A DNA stretch of 64,000 nt from Cygnus atratus (lineage: Eukaryota > Chordata > Aves > Anseriformes > Anatidae): the NCBI RefSeq assembly GCF_013377495.2, contig NC_066382.1:6138001-6202000 (forward strand), read 5' to 3'. This document shows, in pieces, positions 37,520 to 49,160 of the stretch (position 1 is its first letter; every line of letters begins with the position of its first letter). Position numbers and translations under genes: made by a program. The notes beneath the pieces were generated by a model. That model was given only the letters and a program-made list of their open reading frames with translations, was not told the origin of the DNA and ran no database searches.

Positions 37520-40021
37520 AATCAATGCACTCCCATCTGTTACAACAAGAAAGGCACTTTGCACAGACCCAGAGGCAGTACTTCATTTTTAGGGATGGTT
37601 TTAGCAGTGCAAAGCAGTCCCTGAAACGTGTTTAAAACGGACTTGGGCTTCCAGAACACACAGCTGCAGCAAGGCCATCTCAGTGCAGAGAGCAGCTTTT
37701 GATGGGCCCTAGTGTTAAATTTAGGGTTGGAGATTGATATACCTGTGGATGGGAATCCAGTGTCAGCCCAAGCAAAAGAAAATCATTTTGCCACTAAGCA
37801 TCTGTGCTGATGTCACTTTTAGAAGTGCCAGACACGCAGCTCAGCTGTCGGTTTAACCTGGCTCCAAAATGTCAGGAAATCTTACGCAGATGTTGCTTCG
37901 TGTCTTTGCTGTTTCTACACAAAATCTCTCCCTCTGTAAGTTTATTATGTTGGAGTGTTTCCTTCAACCTATAAAAAAAATCTGAAATATTTATTTTGTA
38001 TATATTTATTTTTTATACTCCCCTGTAGTCTTTATTTGCAAAGACTAGATGGAAAATGGCAGCTTGCACTGGATGGCTGGTGGGGAGGCAGGGAGCCCCA
38101 CTATCTGCTCCAGTAAGGCTCACGCTGCCCCTGCACTCACAGCTCTCCAGGGGTCGAGAGCTCCACTCCTGGGCCCCTTTCATGGGGGATTTTTCTTTTT
38201 CTGAATATTGCAGCTTGTGCCCCTCACCTCTCATTAGAAGCCTAACAAGAAAATAAAATCAGAGGAAATTATTCCTGTAAGGATTAGCTGTGCTGTGTGC
38301 AAAATAATCTTACCCAGGATTTTTCCTGATCACTATCCCATGCCAACCCCAGTTTGCCCTTGTAGGTACCAGCCCGGCTTGGTGCTGATAGCATCACCAC
38401 AATTAGCCACACCTCTGCTAACCAGACGGTCCCCAGGGCTCGGTTTTCTGCGACTCACTACCAGCTCTTTGCAAGTACCTAAATGGAAAATGCAAACAGA
38501 GAAAACCACACATTTTCATGTTTTATTCCCATATTCTCCCAGGTGGAGCGTGGTGATTATCTTATCCGTCTCTCTCACTTTCAAGGCCCTTTGGTCCTAA
38601 TTACTTTAGCTAATAGGGCTTTTGTTGCATGCAAGAAGTGAGCTGGGAATCCCTGGTGTTAGTGACGTAGTTTAGATTTGGATATTCTTGCATGCGGAGT
38701 GAGGGAAATGTATTTAGGTGTGCTGAAGTTTTAGGATGCTCAGTGCTTACAGTCCAGTGGGAGAGATGGATGGGAGAGGCAGTTGATCCCAAAGACCAGA
38801 GATGCCACCCTAGCGGATGTCCACTCAGGCTTTGCAGGCTACAGAGCTCACCTCTCTTCTGTGCGTCTTTAGCCAAATCACCTGTTTTTTTCCCAAATCA
38901 CTGGTTGGGGCATTGCTGCAAGGACATGGAGAAGATGAAGGGTTAAACTGTGCATTTGGATTTGCACATGCAGCCTGTGCTGCAGGTGGGAATACCTTTG
39001 GGGAGTCAGGCGTGAGAACAGGCAGATGTTGACAGGCATCTGCATGCTGCAGATGAAATAAATATGGGGCAAAAAGTGCCTATGGAAGAATTCCTTACGC
39101 AGGAATTCTTTCTCTAGCTCCTGAGAATTGCTTTACTGCTTATTGGCTGTCCTAAATGCATACAAAGCGCCACCTGGGTGACTGGTGAAGGAAATGCCAA
39201 CAGCAGTGGGAAGTGCCACGGCATCCCCGTGGGGCACCTGGGCCTGCTCTGAGGCAGGACAGGGCCTTGTTGGGCCTGGGATTTTGGAGTTGGAAGGATG
39301 ACAAGGTGGGCAGTAGCAACAACGAGCAAAAGGATGGAACTGAGCAGGTGACAACTGAACAGATGACAACATCAGGTACCAAAAAAACCCAATGAAATAA
39401 ATCTCCTGAGGAACGGGAGGAACACGAGGCTGGCAGCAAGCTGCCCAAACAGGAACATCACACAGGGGTATGCGTGGAGGGCACGTGCTCATTGCCCTGG
39501 TGCTCTAAGTAAAAAGGAAGAAAAACTGTCACCAGTGCAGTTATTTCCTTCCATTTCCCCTGATCCCAGCCCACGAAAATGGGCACTAAATCAGATGGGC
39601 TGTGCAAGGCTCTGCACAAAGAAAAGCTGAAATCCAGGGTTTGGCCCTTCTGCTTCCTCTCCAGCTCTCTCTTGGCATGGGCCTGATTCTGGCTGGCAGG
39701 ACGGTTTGGGGAGAGAACATCCAGCCTCAATTTTGGGGTAGGAATTAGCTGGAGTGCTAACCCAGCACAATCAGCTGATGCGGGGGGTGGTGGTTAACGG
39801 GCATTCCTCGCTTCTGTGATGCTGCTTTTAAAACACACCCTTGGGGATGACTGCCTCAAAGTGCTGCGTTTCTGACGTGGAGAGAGATCGTACAAATCTT
39901 GTAACTCTGGACACCAGCAGCCCAGGAGACATGGCTGAAGCAAATGCTTCCGATCCAACAAGGATCTAGCTTTGCTCTTGGGTAGGTGTTTTTTTTTTTC
40001 GTTTGTTTTTTGTTTTTTTAG
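37514..40021 (+). other. Downstream intron, first part (inferred)
   Basis: Directly after the donor there is no further exon-like stretch. It holds an A/T-rich patch at 37970-38020, a perfect 10-bp inverted repeat (39086-39110) and, at its end, a long T-rich pyrimidine tract (39989-40019) followed by AG. Assignment as intron rests on the exon call. Confidence 0.5.
39086..39110. repeat. Perfect 10-bp inverted repeat, 5-base loop
   Basis: AAGAATTCCT and AGGAATTCTT flank TACGC. The arms contain GAATTC palindromes. Less than one such perfect 10-bp stem with a short loop is expected by chance in 64 kb, so it is slightly unusual, but the stem is far too short for a microRNA precursor and no family is recognised. 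Confidence 0.6.
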
Positions 40022-40027
40022 GTGAAT
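39989..40027 (+). other. Strong splice acceptor-like site with donor-like GTGAAT (possible recursive splice site)
   Basis: Thirty bases of nearly pure T (one C, a few G) lead to TTTTTTTAG with AG at 40020-40021, immediately followed by GTGAAT. An acceptor fused to a donor (AG|GT) is the form of recursive splice sites, which remove long introns in steps. The donor half matches the consensus only at GTGA. It may equally be a T-rich low-complexity run. Confidence 0.3.
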
Positions 40028-40180
40028 CACAAAACTGATCAATGGCCAGTGGTCTTCCACTTTGGACAAATGCTCAGAGTAATTTTCACTGGGGTTGTGC
40101 TGTGCGCTGTGTGCATCCATCCATGATGACGAGGAGACAAAGCTCACCGGTGGGGAGCAGAGGAGCTGCAGCAGAGCCAT

Positions 40181-40278
40181 GGGCAGTTTGCTCAAGGTTT
40201 CACAGCTGTGTTATCTCAGAGCCAGAATTTGGGCTCCATTCTGCTGAGTGTCAGCCCAGTCCCCTCATTAGACCATAT
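40181..40278 (-). repeat. Ancient MIR-like SINE relic
   Basis: The plus strand runs TTGCTCAAGGTTTCACAGC, then CAGAGCCAGAATTTGGGCTC, then GTGTCAGCCCAGTCCCCTC and ATTAGACCAT. This follows the antisense amniote MIR-type consensus through its core (ttgcccaaggtcacacagc, cagagccaggattagaaccc, gactcccagtccagtgctc) to the ACTAGACCA end from the tRNA-like head. This is the clearest of the MIR-like relics here. Open frames over it are therefore not expected to be coding. Confidence 0.65.
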
Positions 40279-40810
40279 TTAGTTCTCTGTTGGACTCTTG
40301 GAAGACCTGTCTGCCCTGTCTGTCTTGTCAACTTGGAGGTCACTTGTTGGCAAAGGCAGAACAGAGAAAGAGCCCCTACAGAAAACCATCTCCTCCCATA
40401 TGCAGCGGGGCATCCTCGCGTGGAGATCGGGGCACTGCCTTGAACGTTTTGCACCGATCCTACACAATGCCACCGCGGAGCAGCGTGGGCGAGTGGAGCA
40501 CAGAGCTGCTGCTGGGGCTGGCCAAGAGGATGGGATGTGGAGAGGTTCCCTCAGCAGCGTTTGGGGACAGGTAATAAGCTCGGTTGAGGCCGTCAGCTCA
40601 GATTCTGCCCAGGGAAGACAGAAGTTAATGAAAGTCATTGCAATCTGCAGGGATCTTGACCCTGGAGGTCTCCATCCAGCCCAGGGAGGGTTTTCTCATC
40701 ATGAAAACACCCCGTGGGAGGGATTGCTCGCTGCCAGCCACAGAGCATCACCCTCCCTTCAGCGAGGGCTGCAGCTTTGCCTCCAGATTGCTCATTTCTG
40801 CTGTTTGTGT

Positions 40811-40915
40811 CGGGATTTTGGCAGTGCCGGCGCGGGGGTGTCGAGGCGCCGTGTTCCCTCAGAGCACTCAGCGTGCAGTCTGCGCGGAGGGCACGAGAGG
40901 GGAGAAACCCGGGGG
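40811..40915. promoter_or_regulatory. Small CpG cluster
   Basis: About a dozen CpG dinucleotides fall in 100 bases (words such as GCCGGCGCGGG, TCGAGGCGCCG, TGCGCGGAGG), in a window where CpG is otherwise sparse. It is too short to meet usual CpG-island length limits on its own, but it lies in a generally G/C-rich block (about 40470-40920). An alternative promoter or a methylation-spared enhancer is possible. No TATA box or clear initiator was seen. Confidence 0.3.
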
Positions 40916-42268
40916 GAAAACAGAGTAATGCTACGTGAACTAAAAGCTGTACCTAGATAACGCTGGTATGTAAAAGCAGATGGGGAGGAAAGGTACATTT
41001 ACGCTCTGTGACATGTTCCATCCTCCGCATAGTATAGGGATGAATAAACAATTTCATTTCTGCCAGCCAGCCCCGTGCAGGATGCTATTGCACGGGTACG
41101 GCCTTCTATGATAGATTGTCATTGCTGTCAATCACTTCTGACAGTCCTATTATGCCTGGGAAGGATGTTTGCTCTGTGCGTGGTGTTTTATAATCCTCAG
41201 AGGTGGAATTTTATAGCCGAGCAGTGTTTTTTCCTCCAACGTTTCCCTCAGCAGGATTTATTGCTTCTGAGAGACACGTGACTAGAATCCATTACACCTC
41301 CCAACTTTAAATCTTCCTTCAGCTATGCCTAAATTACCTTTTTTTTTTTTTTTCTTTTACTTTCTGTTTCTAATTGCTATTGTGAGAGACGTGCATGGTG
41401 TGGAGCAGAAGGTAGCCGACAGCTAATGGCTGCGTCACAGGCATCAGATCTAATCCAGCGGTTTGCTGAAGCAATTTGTCTAATGAATTGACAAGGTGCA
41501 CCCAGGCACCAGCAGCAGCCTCGGGTAGGTTAGTATTCTCCCTTATAAGAAAGTACATGTGTTAAAAAAGAACAGACTCTTTCTTATTCCCGGATGCCTG
41601 ACCTTAAAAGCCAAGCTTTCAGGAAGTTCTGAACATTTAGCTACTTCCATAAAGCGTTGAATTGACTTCGAGTGGATTTTAAGTTCTTTGGGAGAACTGC
41701 CATCTTTTCGCTCATTTCCTTTCTCAACAAGGTGCGATTGTCATCGGGGCCCACTTAGGCACTGCTGCAGCAGGGGCGAATACCCAGAGATACAATCTTT
41801 TGGTTTGAACCAGACTTTTCAGATGTGGACATACCGTGAATGATGAGTTAAGATAGGATTAGCCTAGTGTGGAGCAGCTGGCTTAGATTTAATTGGATTT
41901 CAGTCGTGGACTAGGTGTAATTCAGCGAGCATGAGGATGTAGATATATTTGACTGCATCCCTGCTGAGGGGCTCATTGCATTCTTAGGTAAAGAAAGAAA
42001 ATAAACCAGGTGGTACTGCTAGATGAATTTGTTAACAGAATAGTACAGATGTTGCCCCAAAATTTAATCAGGAAGAACCTTTTCATTTACAGTTGGAAGT
42101 TTTTTTGTTGTTGTTGCTTAAAATAACCACCATGAGCCCTTGAAGTTTGACACTGGGGTCCTATGAAATAAATGATTTAAGGTGAGAGGAAGCCTTTCAG
42201 TTTTGCAAAAAGGAGAAACTTCCTTGATACGAGTGACTTCTAACCATTCGATATCCCACCAGCTATTT

Positions 42269-42307
<39 letters not shown>

Positions 42308-42310
42308 GTA
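42269..42310. repeat. (TA)n microsatellite
   Basis: About 42 bases of alternating TA, interrupted by two TG steps (TATATGTATA). It is likely to vary in length between individuals. Confidence 0.95.
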
Positions 42311-45300
42311 TTAGCCTCCAACCAGAAAAAAAAAACAATTTCTTGAGCTCTTTCAAATTATACTCTTTTCTTCAGCAGTCTCTGTCATCTTTTCCAGACA
42401 GACTGTTACCGACACAGTGGCGATAGTAGCTGCAAGACGAGTAGCAGTAGTGCTATTGCATCAGCTGACCTTTAAAAATAATTCTCATTTTCTACAGAGG
42501 CCTGTTGTACAAACCCAACCGTGTTGTTGCAATATTGTGCTTGCTAGTTAAATGCTTTCCACCATCTGCTCTTCAGACTTGTACCAGACCAAGCTTTAGG
42601 AACAAAACACTGTGACCTTTATTTTCATGTGAGTAGGCTGTATTAGTACCTACAGGAAGAAATGGGAAGGGAAAATTTACCCTTTGTTTCAATAAACTTG
42701 AATTGTTTTGAGTTCTGAAAGCATACTTGCCACACTGATGTGTTGTGGGGGATACAGAAGTAGATACGACATTAATTCCCCTCTATCGAATAATATAAAA
42801 TACAATTTTAACCTGGTGTTCATGCATGGCAGTGTTCACAGTTTGTAAGCAGGTTCAGCTTGGAAAAAAGCATCAGATAAAATCAGGACAGGGGAAAGTG
42901 AAAAATAAACCTGCTGTTCCACACGCTGTATTTTTAAATTAATCTTGTCATCCCATTTCCATAAGCAGAAATCTTCTGAGCCCCTTCCAAGCCAGCAACC
43001 CGTCTTCTAATGATCGTGCTAGGGCTAGCCTGAAAAGGAACACAAAGGACTCCCACTTCTCTTGAAGGAGAAGATAAAACGCGGCATCTAGCAAGCTCCA
43101 TCAAGGCCCGTGTTGTCTCTAATGGCATCATTAGCATGTGTTACATGAACCTGGTCTGTGGCGCCTCTCCCTAAACGTGTACCTGACAACCCGCTGCCTC
43201 TTTTCATGGTCTGCGAGAAGAGAAATTGATTTGTGGATTGCTTCTGGTAGCTCAATCTATTAGGAGAATGATGTGCTGTATAATGAAGGGAGATCAAAGG
43301 TATCCTTAAAATAGTGGGTGCGCAGCAGCGTGGATGCTGCTGCCTTTGCCAACACAACCCCACACATAGTTAGTTACCCACAAATGGTGAGACCTGCAGG
43401 AACTACAATCCCTTTGAACGTCACACCTTGGCTCTACTTACTATTCATCGCTTGTTTTTAACTGCCTGCAATTTATTGGGTCGTATGGGTTTGGTTTCTT
43501 GAGGCTGATTTTCTCTGTCCCTCTGTTTTAGTGGAAGGGAGAGGCTTTCCAAAATGTCTGATGCCATTTGGTTGGTCGGGTGGTTTCCTTCCACCGCATG
43601 GACGGAGGAAAAGACGGGGTTTGTGCAGCTCCTGGTGCATGTCTGAGGAGGCCAAAAGCCCACCTGGTTCACACCAACCTCTCATGTGTCTTTTGCCAGT
43701 GAGGGCAAAGCTAATCCAGATTTGAAGATACTTTTTCTCTGAGTATTTAAAACTAGGAAATTTGCACATGGATGTGTGGTTGCATTTGTTTAAAGTTTTA
43801 AGGCAGGCAAGTAAGAGTCACCAGTTATTTGTGCACATCACTGCCAAGGTCCTGCTTTATGTGGCATTTTACATAGTTCTAATGCAAAATCAGTCGGAAA
43901 GCTTTACAGCAAGGCCAACTCCTTGAATATTTGGCTACCTCGGGATGCTGAAGACTGCAGCTTGGGGGTGATGCTGCCTGCAGCAAGCCCACCCAGCGTT
44001 TCACTCTTGCCGACCCCAACCTGTGCCATCAGCCTGGTGCGTGGCTGCCGAGTCAGAACAGCTGTGGCTGCACGTTTGTCCTCAGCAGGTTTGTCACCCC
44101 AGGGTCGCTGTGGTCATTTAGGCACCGCTGTACCCTGGTCAGCCTCCAGTCCCATCCTCCCTTGGGACTGGAGAAAAAAAGACGTTCTGAATTTGTTAAA
44201 TCCTTCTCCGTACCGAACATGCAGGGAACCTAAATTCGGCTGGTCTGCCATGCACGGATGTGTGCTGCTGCTGAGGCTGCCGCCGTCCCTTTGCTCTGGT
44301 GCTACACTGTGCAAACTGGGGAGGAATCCTGCAAGAAAGCCAGCACGTGTTAGGTTTTTGAATGGTGTGCAAAGTTGAAAAGTCGCAGAGAAAAGGCTGT
44401 GTTGTTGCAAAGGGATTGGGAATCAAAGAGTGGCCAGTGGCAATGTGATCCCATCCTGCTCTTCTCTTTTTGCACGCCTTTTCTGTGAATTGGGCACAGA
44501 TTTATTTCTTTGATTTATTTGGGTGAGCTCTCACTAAGGCTTCTGCTTGGGACCATAAGTCAGGGACTTGGCTTTCATTTGCTTCTGCCTTCTCCGTGTT
44601 ATTGCTATGCAATGGATGGATTCTCTTGCCTGCAATCACTGCGAGAAAATATTTATATCACTGGGTAACAGTACTGAAAAGCAATATTACATTTGCCATC
44701 ACCTAAGTGCTGCAAGAGTGGAGCTGTTAGTAATGCATTAGGTAAAAGATGCTGCAGTACAGTGTCGTTGTGGCTCTGATTTCCTTCCCTCTCTCTTATT
44801 TTGCTCTCCTTTGGTACTGGAATATGCTCATTATTCAGAGTTAGGTTTGATATCTCTGCAAGCTCAGAGATACTTTCAATATTTGCAACCCTGCAAGAGT
44901 AAAAGACTCAAAAAAATAATCCCTTCTACAAACAGGAAGATACAACCTTGTGTTTAAAGAGTACAGCGGGGAGATTCTCCACAGGTCTGTTTTTCAATTA
45001 ATTGCTTATAAATTAGTGGAGACTTTTATGTTTTTGTTGTTATATGGAGGTCATGCCAGGGGAGAGGTCGAAGCTGGATGTTGTGTAGCAACCCAGCACT
45101 GTGCTTCATGGAGAGTAACATATATATGTGTGTGTGTCTATAAAAGATACAGCATTTGACCAAGGTAGATGCGTTTCTTGAAGTCACGGGGAACCAAGAC
45201 TAATTGAAAGAGGAAGTTCGCAAAGAATCCAAGATCTCTGCAGACAGCAGGCATTGCAAATCCAGCTTGTACCCAGACAATTCCAAAATCCCCGTTTGCC

Positions 45301-46921
45301 CAGCCCCTTCACTCACCAAAGGCTCTCCCACCTACGAGCAGCTGGCCAAAGACAGCTTTTCAGCCTCAGAGACCTGGTAAATGCGGAAGAAAAGATGATG
45401 GCAATTCCGTGTCGCTTAAAAAGTGATGTATATTCATGACTGGGGGGGTGCATGCATGAGTGTGTGTGTAAAACCTCTGCAAGTGTTAATTAGAGTTCAT
45501 GAGAGATAAATGAAAAGTATCCTCATAAATGTGGAAGGAGCAATTAGGGAGGCTAGAGTGTATCTGCAATCGCAGCGGTTTATCAGCAATGCAGATTTCC
45601 AGCTAATAAGCAAAGAAAACACCAATTGTGGAGCAAACAAATGGAACAGAAAATCCCGCCTAACTTTCTGTCCCCCGCTCTGTTTTCTGAATGAGTCAAG
45701 GAAATGAAAACTCGCAGAAAGCGTGTTTTATTCTCTCCAAACACCACTTGGTAGTCGGGTGCGAGAAGCCTGTAGGAAGGCAGAGATAAGAGGGGGACAG
45801 CCCGTGGTGATAAGGTGTTCATTCTTATCTGCCTCAAGATGGGCATGGATGGAGCTGGTGTAAAGCAGGTTGCAGACACTCGGGCTGCACGGCGTGCTGC
45901 TAGCATCCCTGCTGAGGTGGTTTTGCTGTGCCCCATGCAACCAGGAGGTGAGATGGGGGGTTCCCCTAGGAGCTGGGCTCCCCCCAGATTCAGGGGGCTC
46001 ACCCGGCTGCATCGTGCCTGCTCCCTCTGATAGCTTTTGCCTGGGCTCTGCTTCTGCAAGCAGGCAGCCCCTGCTTGCCCCCAAAGGCAGCTCTGCCAGT
46101 GCTGCACCGTGGTAATAAGGCACCAGGACGCCCACGAGCTCCGTCCCGAAGCAATTCCCCCAGAGCCAAAGCCACAAGCTCGCTGCCTGCCTGAGCCCAC
46201 CCGGGATGCGCACGCAGCCAGTCAAGCCCTACGCTTGTATTTGTGTCTCCGAAAGGCTAATAAATATTTAATGGCTCTGCGAGATTGAGCGTTTGCATTC
46301 TTTCCCCATATATCAACAGTTGCTCTGAGTTCTCGCTTGAGAAAGATGAAGTTACTTCTCCAGATTTGTGCCTCAGATGCTGGATAGCGAGCTAATTTTA
46401 CAAGCAAAAGCCCTTTTGTTTCTGAAAGCAAATGCTGATAGAAGAGCTGGTTTTTAGAAGAGAATGCTGGCCTGCTATTGATACTGGAAAGAGGCAAAAA
46501 TATTCAAAACAGCCCTGAAGTTAACCCTGGCAGCAGATCTTGTCCAGATGTTGCAGTCCCGTATACTTTAACTCCTTCTAGGCCCTAGGCAAAGCTGCTC
46601 TGCGAAGAAAGCACTCAGCACACATAAGCTCTCGTTTCACTTGCACAAGGGTTTGGCAGACTCCATCGATTTTCTCTGCTCTCCAATTTTCAGAGCAAGG
46701 CGTTGGATTTGCTCGTTGTGAGACCCCGTTGCCACTTTTGTGTTTCCCCTGTTGGGAAAAGGTGTCTGCTATTCATTGTGTAAATGTGAGGGTGTAATTT
46801 AATTCCCATCGTCCTCGTTTATCCGAGTTGGGAATAATACAAACTTCACAGTGGTAGCGTGAGATTCTTCATTAATTAATGTGTGTAAAAGCTCGGGGAT
46901 CCTTAGGATGAAAAGTGTTTT

Positions 46922-46986
46922 AAAAGATGCTGTTAATAATAAATATCAAGTAATGCACCTTGGTACCTCTTAGCAATTAATTGCTG
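46922..46986. promoter_or_regulatory. A/T-rich homeobox-like patch (candidate regulatory element)
   Basis: Contains TTAATAATAAATATCAAG and the palindromic AGCAATTAATTGCT (46972-46985) in unique sequence. The 14-base perfect palindrome centred on AATTAATT suits paired homeodomain binding. Function is inferred from motif content only. Confidence 0.25.
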
Positions 46987-48939
46987 CTATCGTTTCTGCC
47001 CAACTCTTCCCCGAATTAAAAGGCTTTGAGCAGGACTAGAACCGTGAGTGGAGTTGGGACCAATTAACGTGGAATCGGACGTCAGTTTGCGTATCCTTGA
47101 TTCTCCTGTCGTGGGAGCCTCAGGAAAATCTCCATGGATTTTAATGGTGCAGTGTCAGAATTCAGCCCCAGACGTGTCTGTGGGATTGCTGCTGAATAGC
47201 CTGCCTTCTCCTGCTTACTTGGTTGCTTGGTGATTAAGTTAAAAGCAAAACCATCCTAGTTTAATATTAACGTCAGTGGAATCATTCACTCTTTTTGCAA
47301 GTTAAATGTTACATGAAAATTTTTGTTATAAGCGAAGCGTAATTTATTATTTTTTTTTCTGTTGATATTTGAATTTAATTAACTCTTTTGTTGGAAGGTT
47401 GATAGTTGGTGACCTGCTCTTTCTGCTTAACCTCGTCACTGGTGTGCAGAGCCTGGCTCTTATGGAAAATCCAATAATTTGCTGCTCAGTCACCCAGCTC
47501 AAACTTTTATTAGATTTCAAGCACACAGCACCTCTAAAAATGGAGGCTCTGAATATGTTTCCCAGGTAAATAAAGAGCTCCCAGAGAGAGGATACCAGAT
47601 CTTTCAGAGATATCGGCTGTCCTTTGCTGGGACGCACACTGTTACTGCTATGAAAGGTGAAACCACTGAAACCTGGCATGAGAGGGAGGGCAGAGCAACC
47701 ATGTTAATTAAGACCTTGCAAAATAACGAATACAAAAGTTGGTGCTCGGTAAGGGGCAAATTTACAGCAAAAGCCATGGTTTGGGTTGCAGAGGATGGAC
47801 TGCGCTGCAGAAAGCGAGCGGTGGTGCCACTGGGGGGAGATGCTGAAGAAGAGCTGGATGGCTCCATCCTGCACTCCCAGAGCAACCCAGAGCCTAATTC
47901 CTTTTAATTTTCCTCTAATAACATAAGCATTTAACTGTCCCTTGTAAAAGGGGTCTGCTGCAAACCATCTTTAAACTTATTCCCGTTGACCTGAGAGTAC
48001 GTGCAGCACTTTCTGGTTGCTGGAGGTGCTTTCTTTAAGCAAGACCACACAGCAATCAAGCAAGATAAAATAACAAGTGATGGGGTCTGAGTGCTGAGCC
48101 TCTTTGTGCTGACACATCACCTGGTTTTTCATCGTGGTCTTCCTGTTTGTATGTCCCTGATTTGGGAGGGTTTGGCTGGGGAAGGGGAGGCGGGCTGGTG
48201 GTTGGTGCACTTAGCGTGATTTCTTGCTGCCGTTCCCTAATTTGCAAAAAGTAACGAGAGTCCTGTACAAGTGGCTGGTGATGTATGTGACCCCGGTGGC
48301 CATCTTTCTGGTTTCTTCTTAAAATAATACTTTTTGCCCTACCTATGAATTAGTGGTTAATGTTTATTTATGCATGAGAAATCTCCCCAGAAGTGGCTTT
48401 AGGGAAAGAGAATATATGTACTATGTGAAAGCCAAAAAAGTAAGGTTTTCTTTTTGAAATATCTTTCTAATCTCCATTCTTTCCTGCAATAGTTTAAAAA
48501 GATGTTTGCTCTAGGACTCTTATAATAGCCTAGCAGCTACGTTAACAGTTAGAAGCAAGCACATTTGTAAAAGGAACAAACACAGAGAGAGGTAGCCTGG
48601 GGGAAGTCAAGATCTCTTAATTTTCCAGCTTAAAAGAAAAGAAAGGTACAAACTGAATGCATCCCCCCTAAGCCAGGGAGTGCTGCCCCCTTTGAAATTT
48701 TGCTCCAGCTGACTTTAGGGTAGCTTCTGCTGTACTTTCAAGTGTGACCTTCCCTTTCTGGCTGCAGGCTGCCAGAGGCTGAGCATGCATCACCTCTGTT
48801 TGCTTGGTCTTTCTCCATAGGGGAATTCAGAATCACCATAGGATGTGAGTCTTACTTAATATTCCCCAATTGTTCCCTTTTCCCTTCCAAATGATGTCAG
48901 TCTCCATTATTTTTGGCGTAATGGTAATAAGAAGAAGGT

Positions 48940-49037
48940 CTGTTTCTCTATTTCTCTTTTTCTCTCTTTTTCATGTTTTTAACAATCTTTGCTCATATAA
49001 GGATTTACATTTTCCTTTTTTTCTTTTTCTTTTTTAG
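48940..49037 (+). repeat. Long T/C-rich tract ending in acceptor-like TTTTTTAG
   Basis: A pyrimidine-rich stretch (48941-48980), a short mixed interval, and a second tract (49010-49035) that ends in AG at 49036-49037. The sequence that follows (CTGTCTGGTTTAG) has an early stop and no coding bias, so this is called low complexity with a decoy acceptor. Confidence 0.5.
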
Positions 49038-49105
49038 CTGTCTGGTTTAGTCTTACATTGCAAATGACCCAAATAAAATAATGAAAACTGTCCTAATCTA
49101 TTACT

Positions 49106-49160
49106 CCCCAGTTTGTACATTATTAATAATGAAGGCAGTGTAATTAGGCTGCAGAATGCA
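49106..49160. promoter_or_regulatory. A/T-rich patch with 12-base palindrome (candidate regulatory element)
   Basis: ATTATTAATAAT at 49119-49130 is a perfect palindrome and is followed by GTGTAATTAGGCTGC. The patch is unique sequence of the kind often found in conserved intronic elements. Conservation is unknown. Confidence 0.2.

Larger units (their letters stand above)
40961..49000. other. Non-coding stretch, inferred intron
   Basis: No supportable gene. The 205-codon minus-strand frame at 45583-46200 lies in a G/C-rich patch and has no recognisable domain. The region contains a T15 run (41339-41353), the (TA)n run at 42269-42310, A/T-rich patches (46860-46985), and CTCF-like sequence at 47826-47841. 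Confidence 0.5.

Noticed and set aside
45583..46200. 205-codon open frame on the minus strand
   Set aside because: Lies in a G/C-rich patch where stops are rare and overlaps several other long frames in both directions; no recognisable family.
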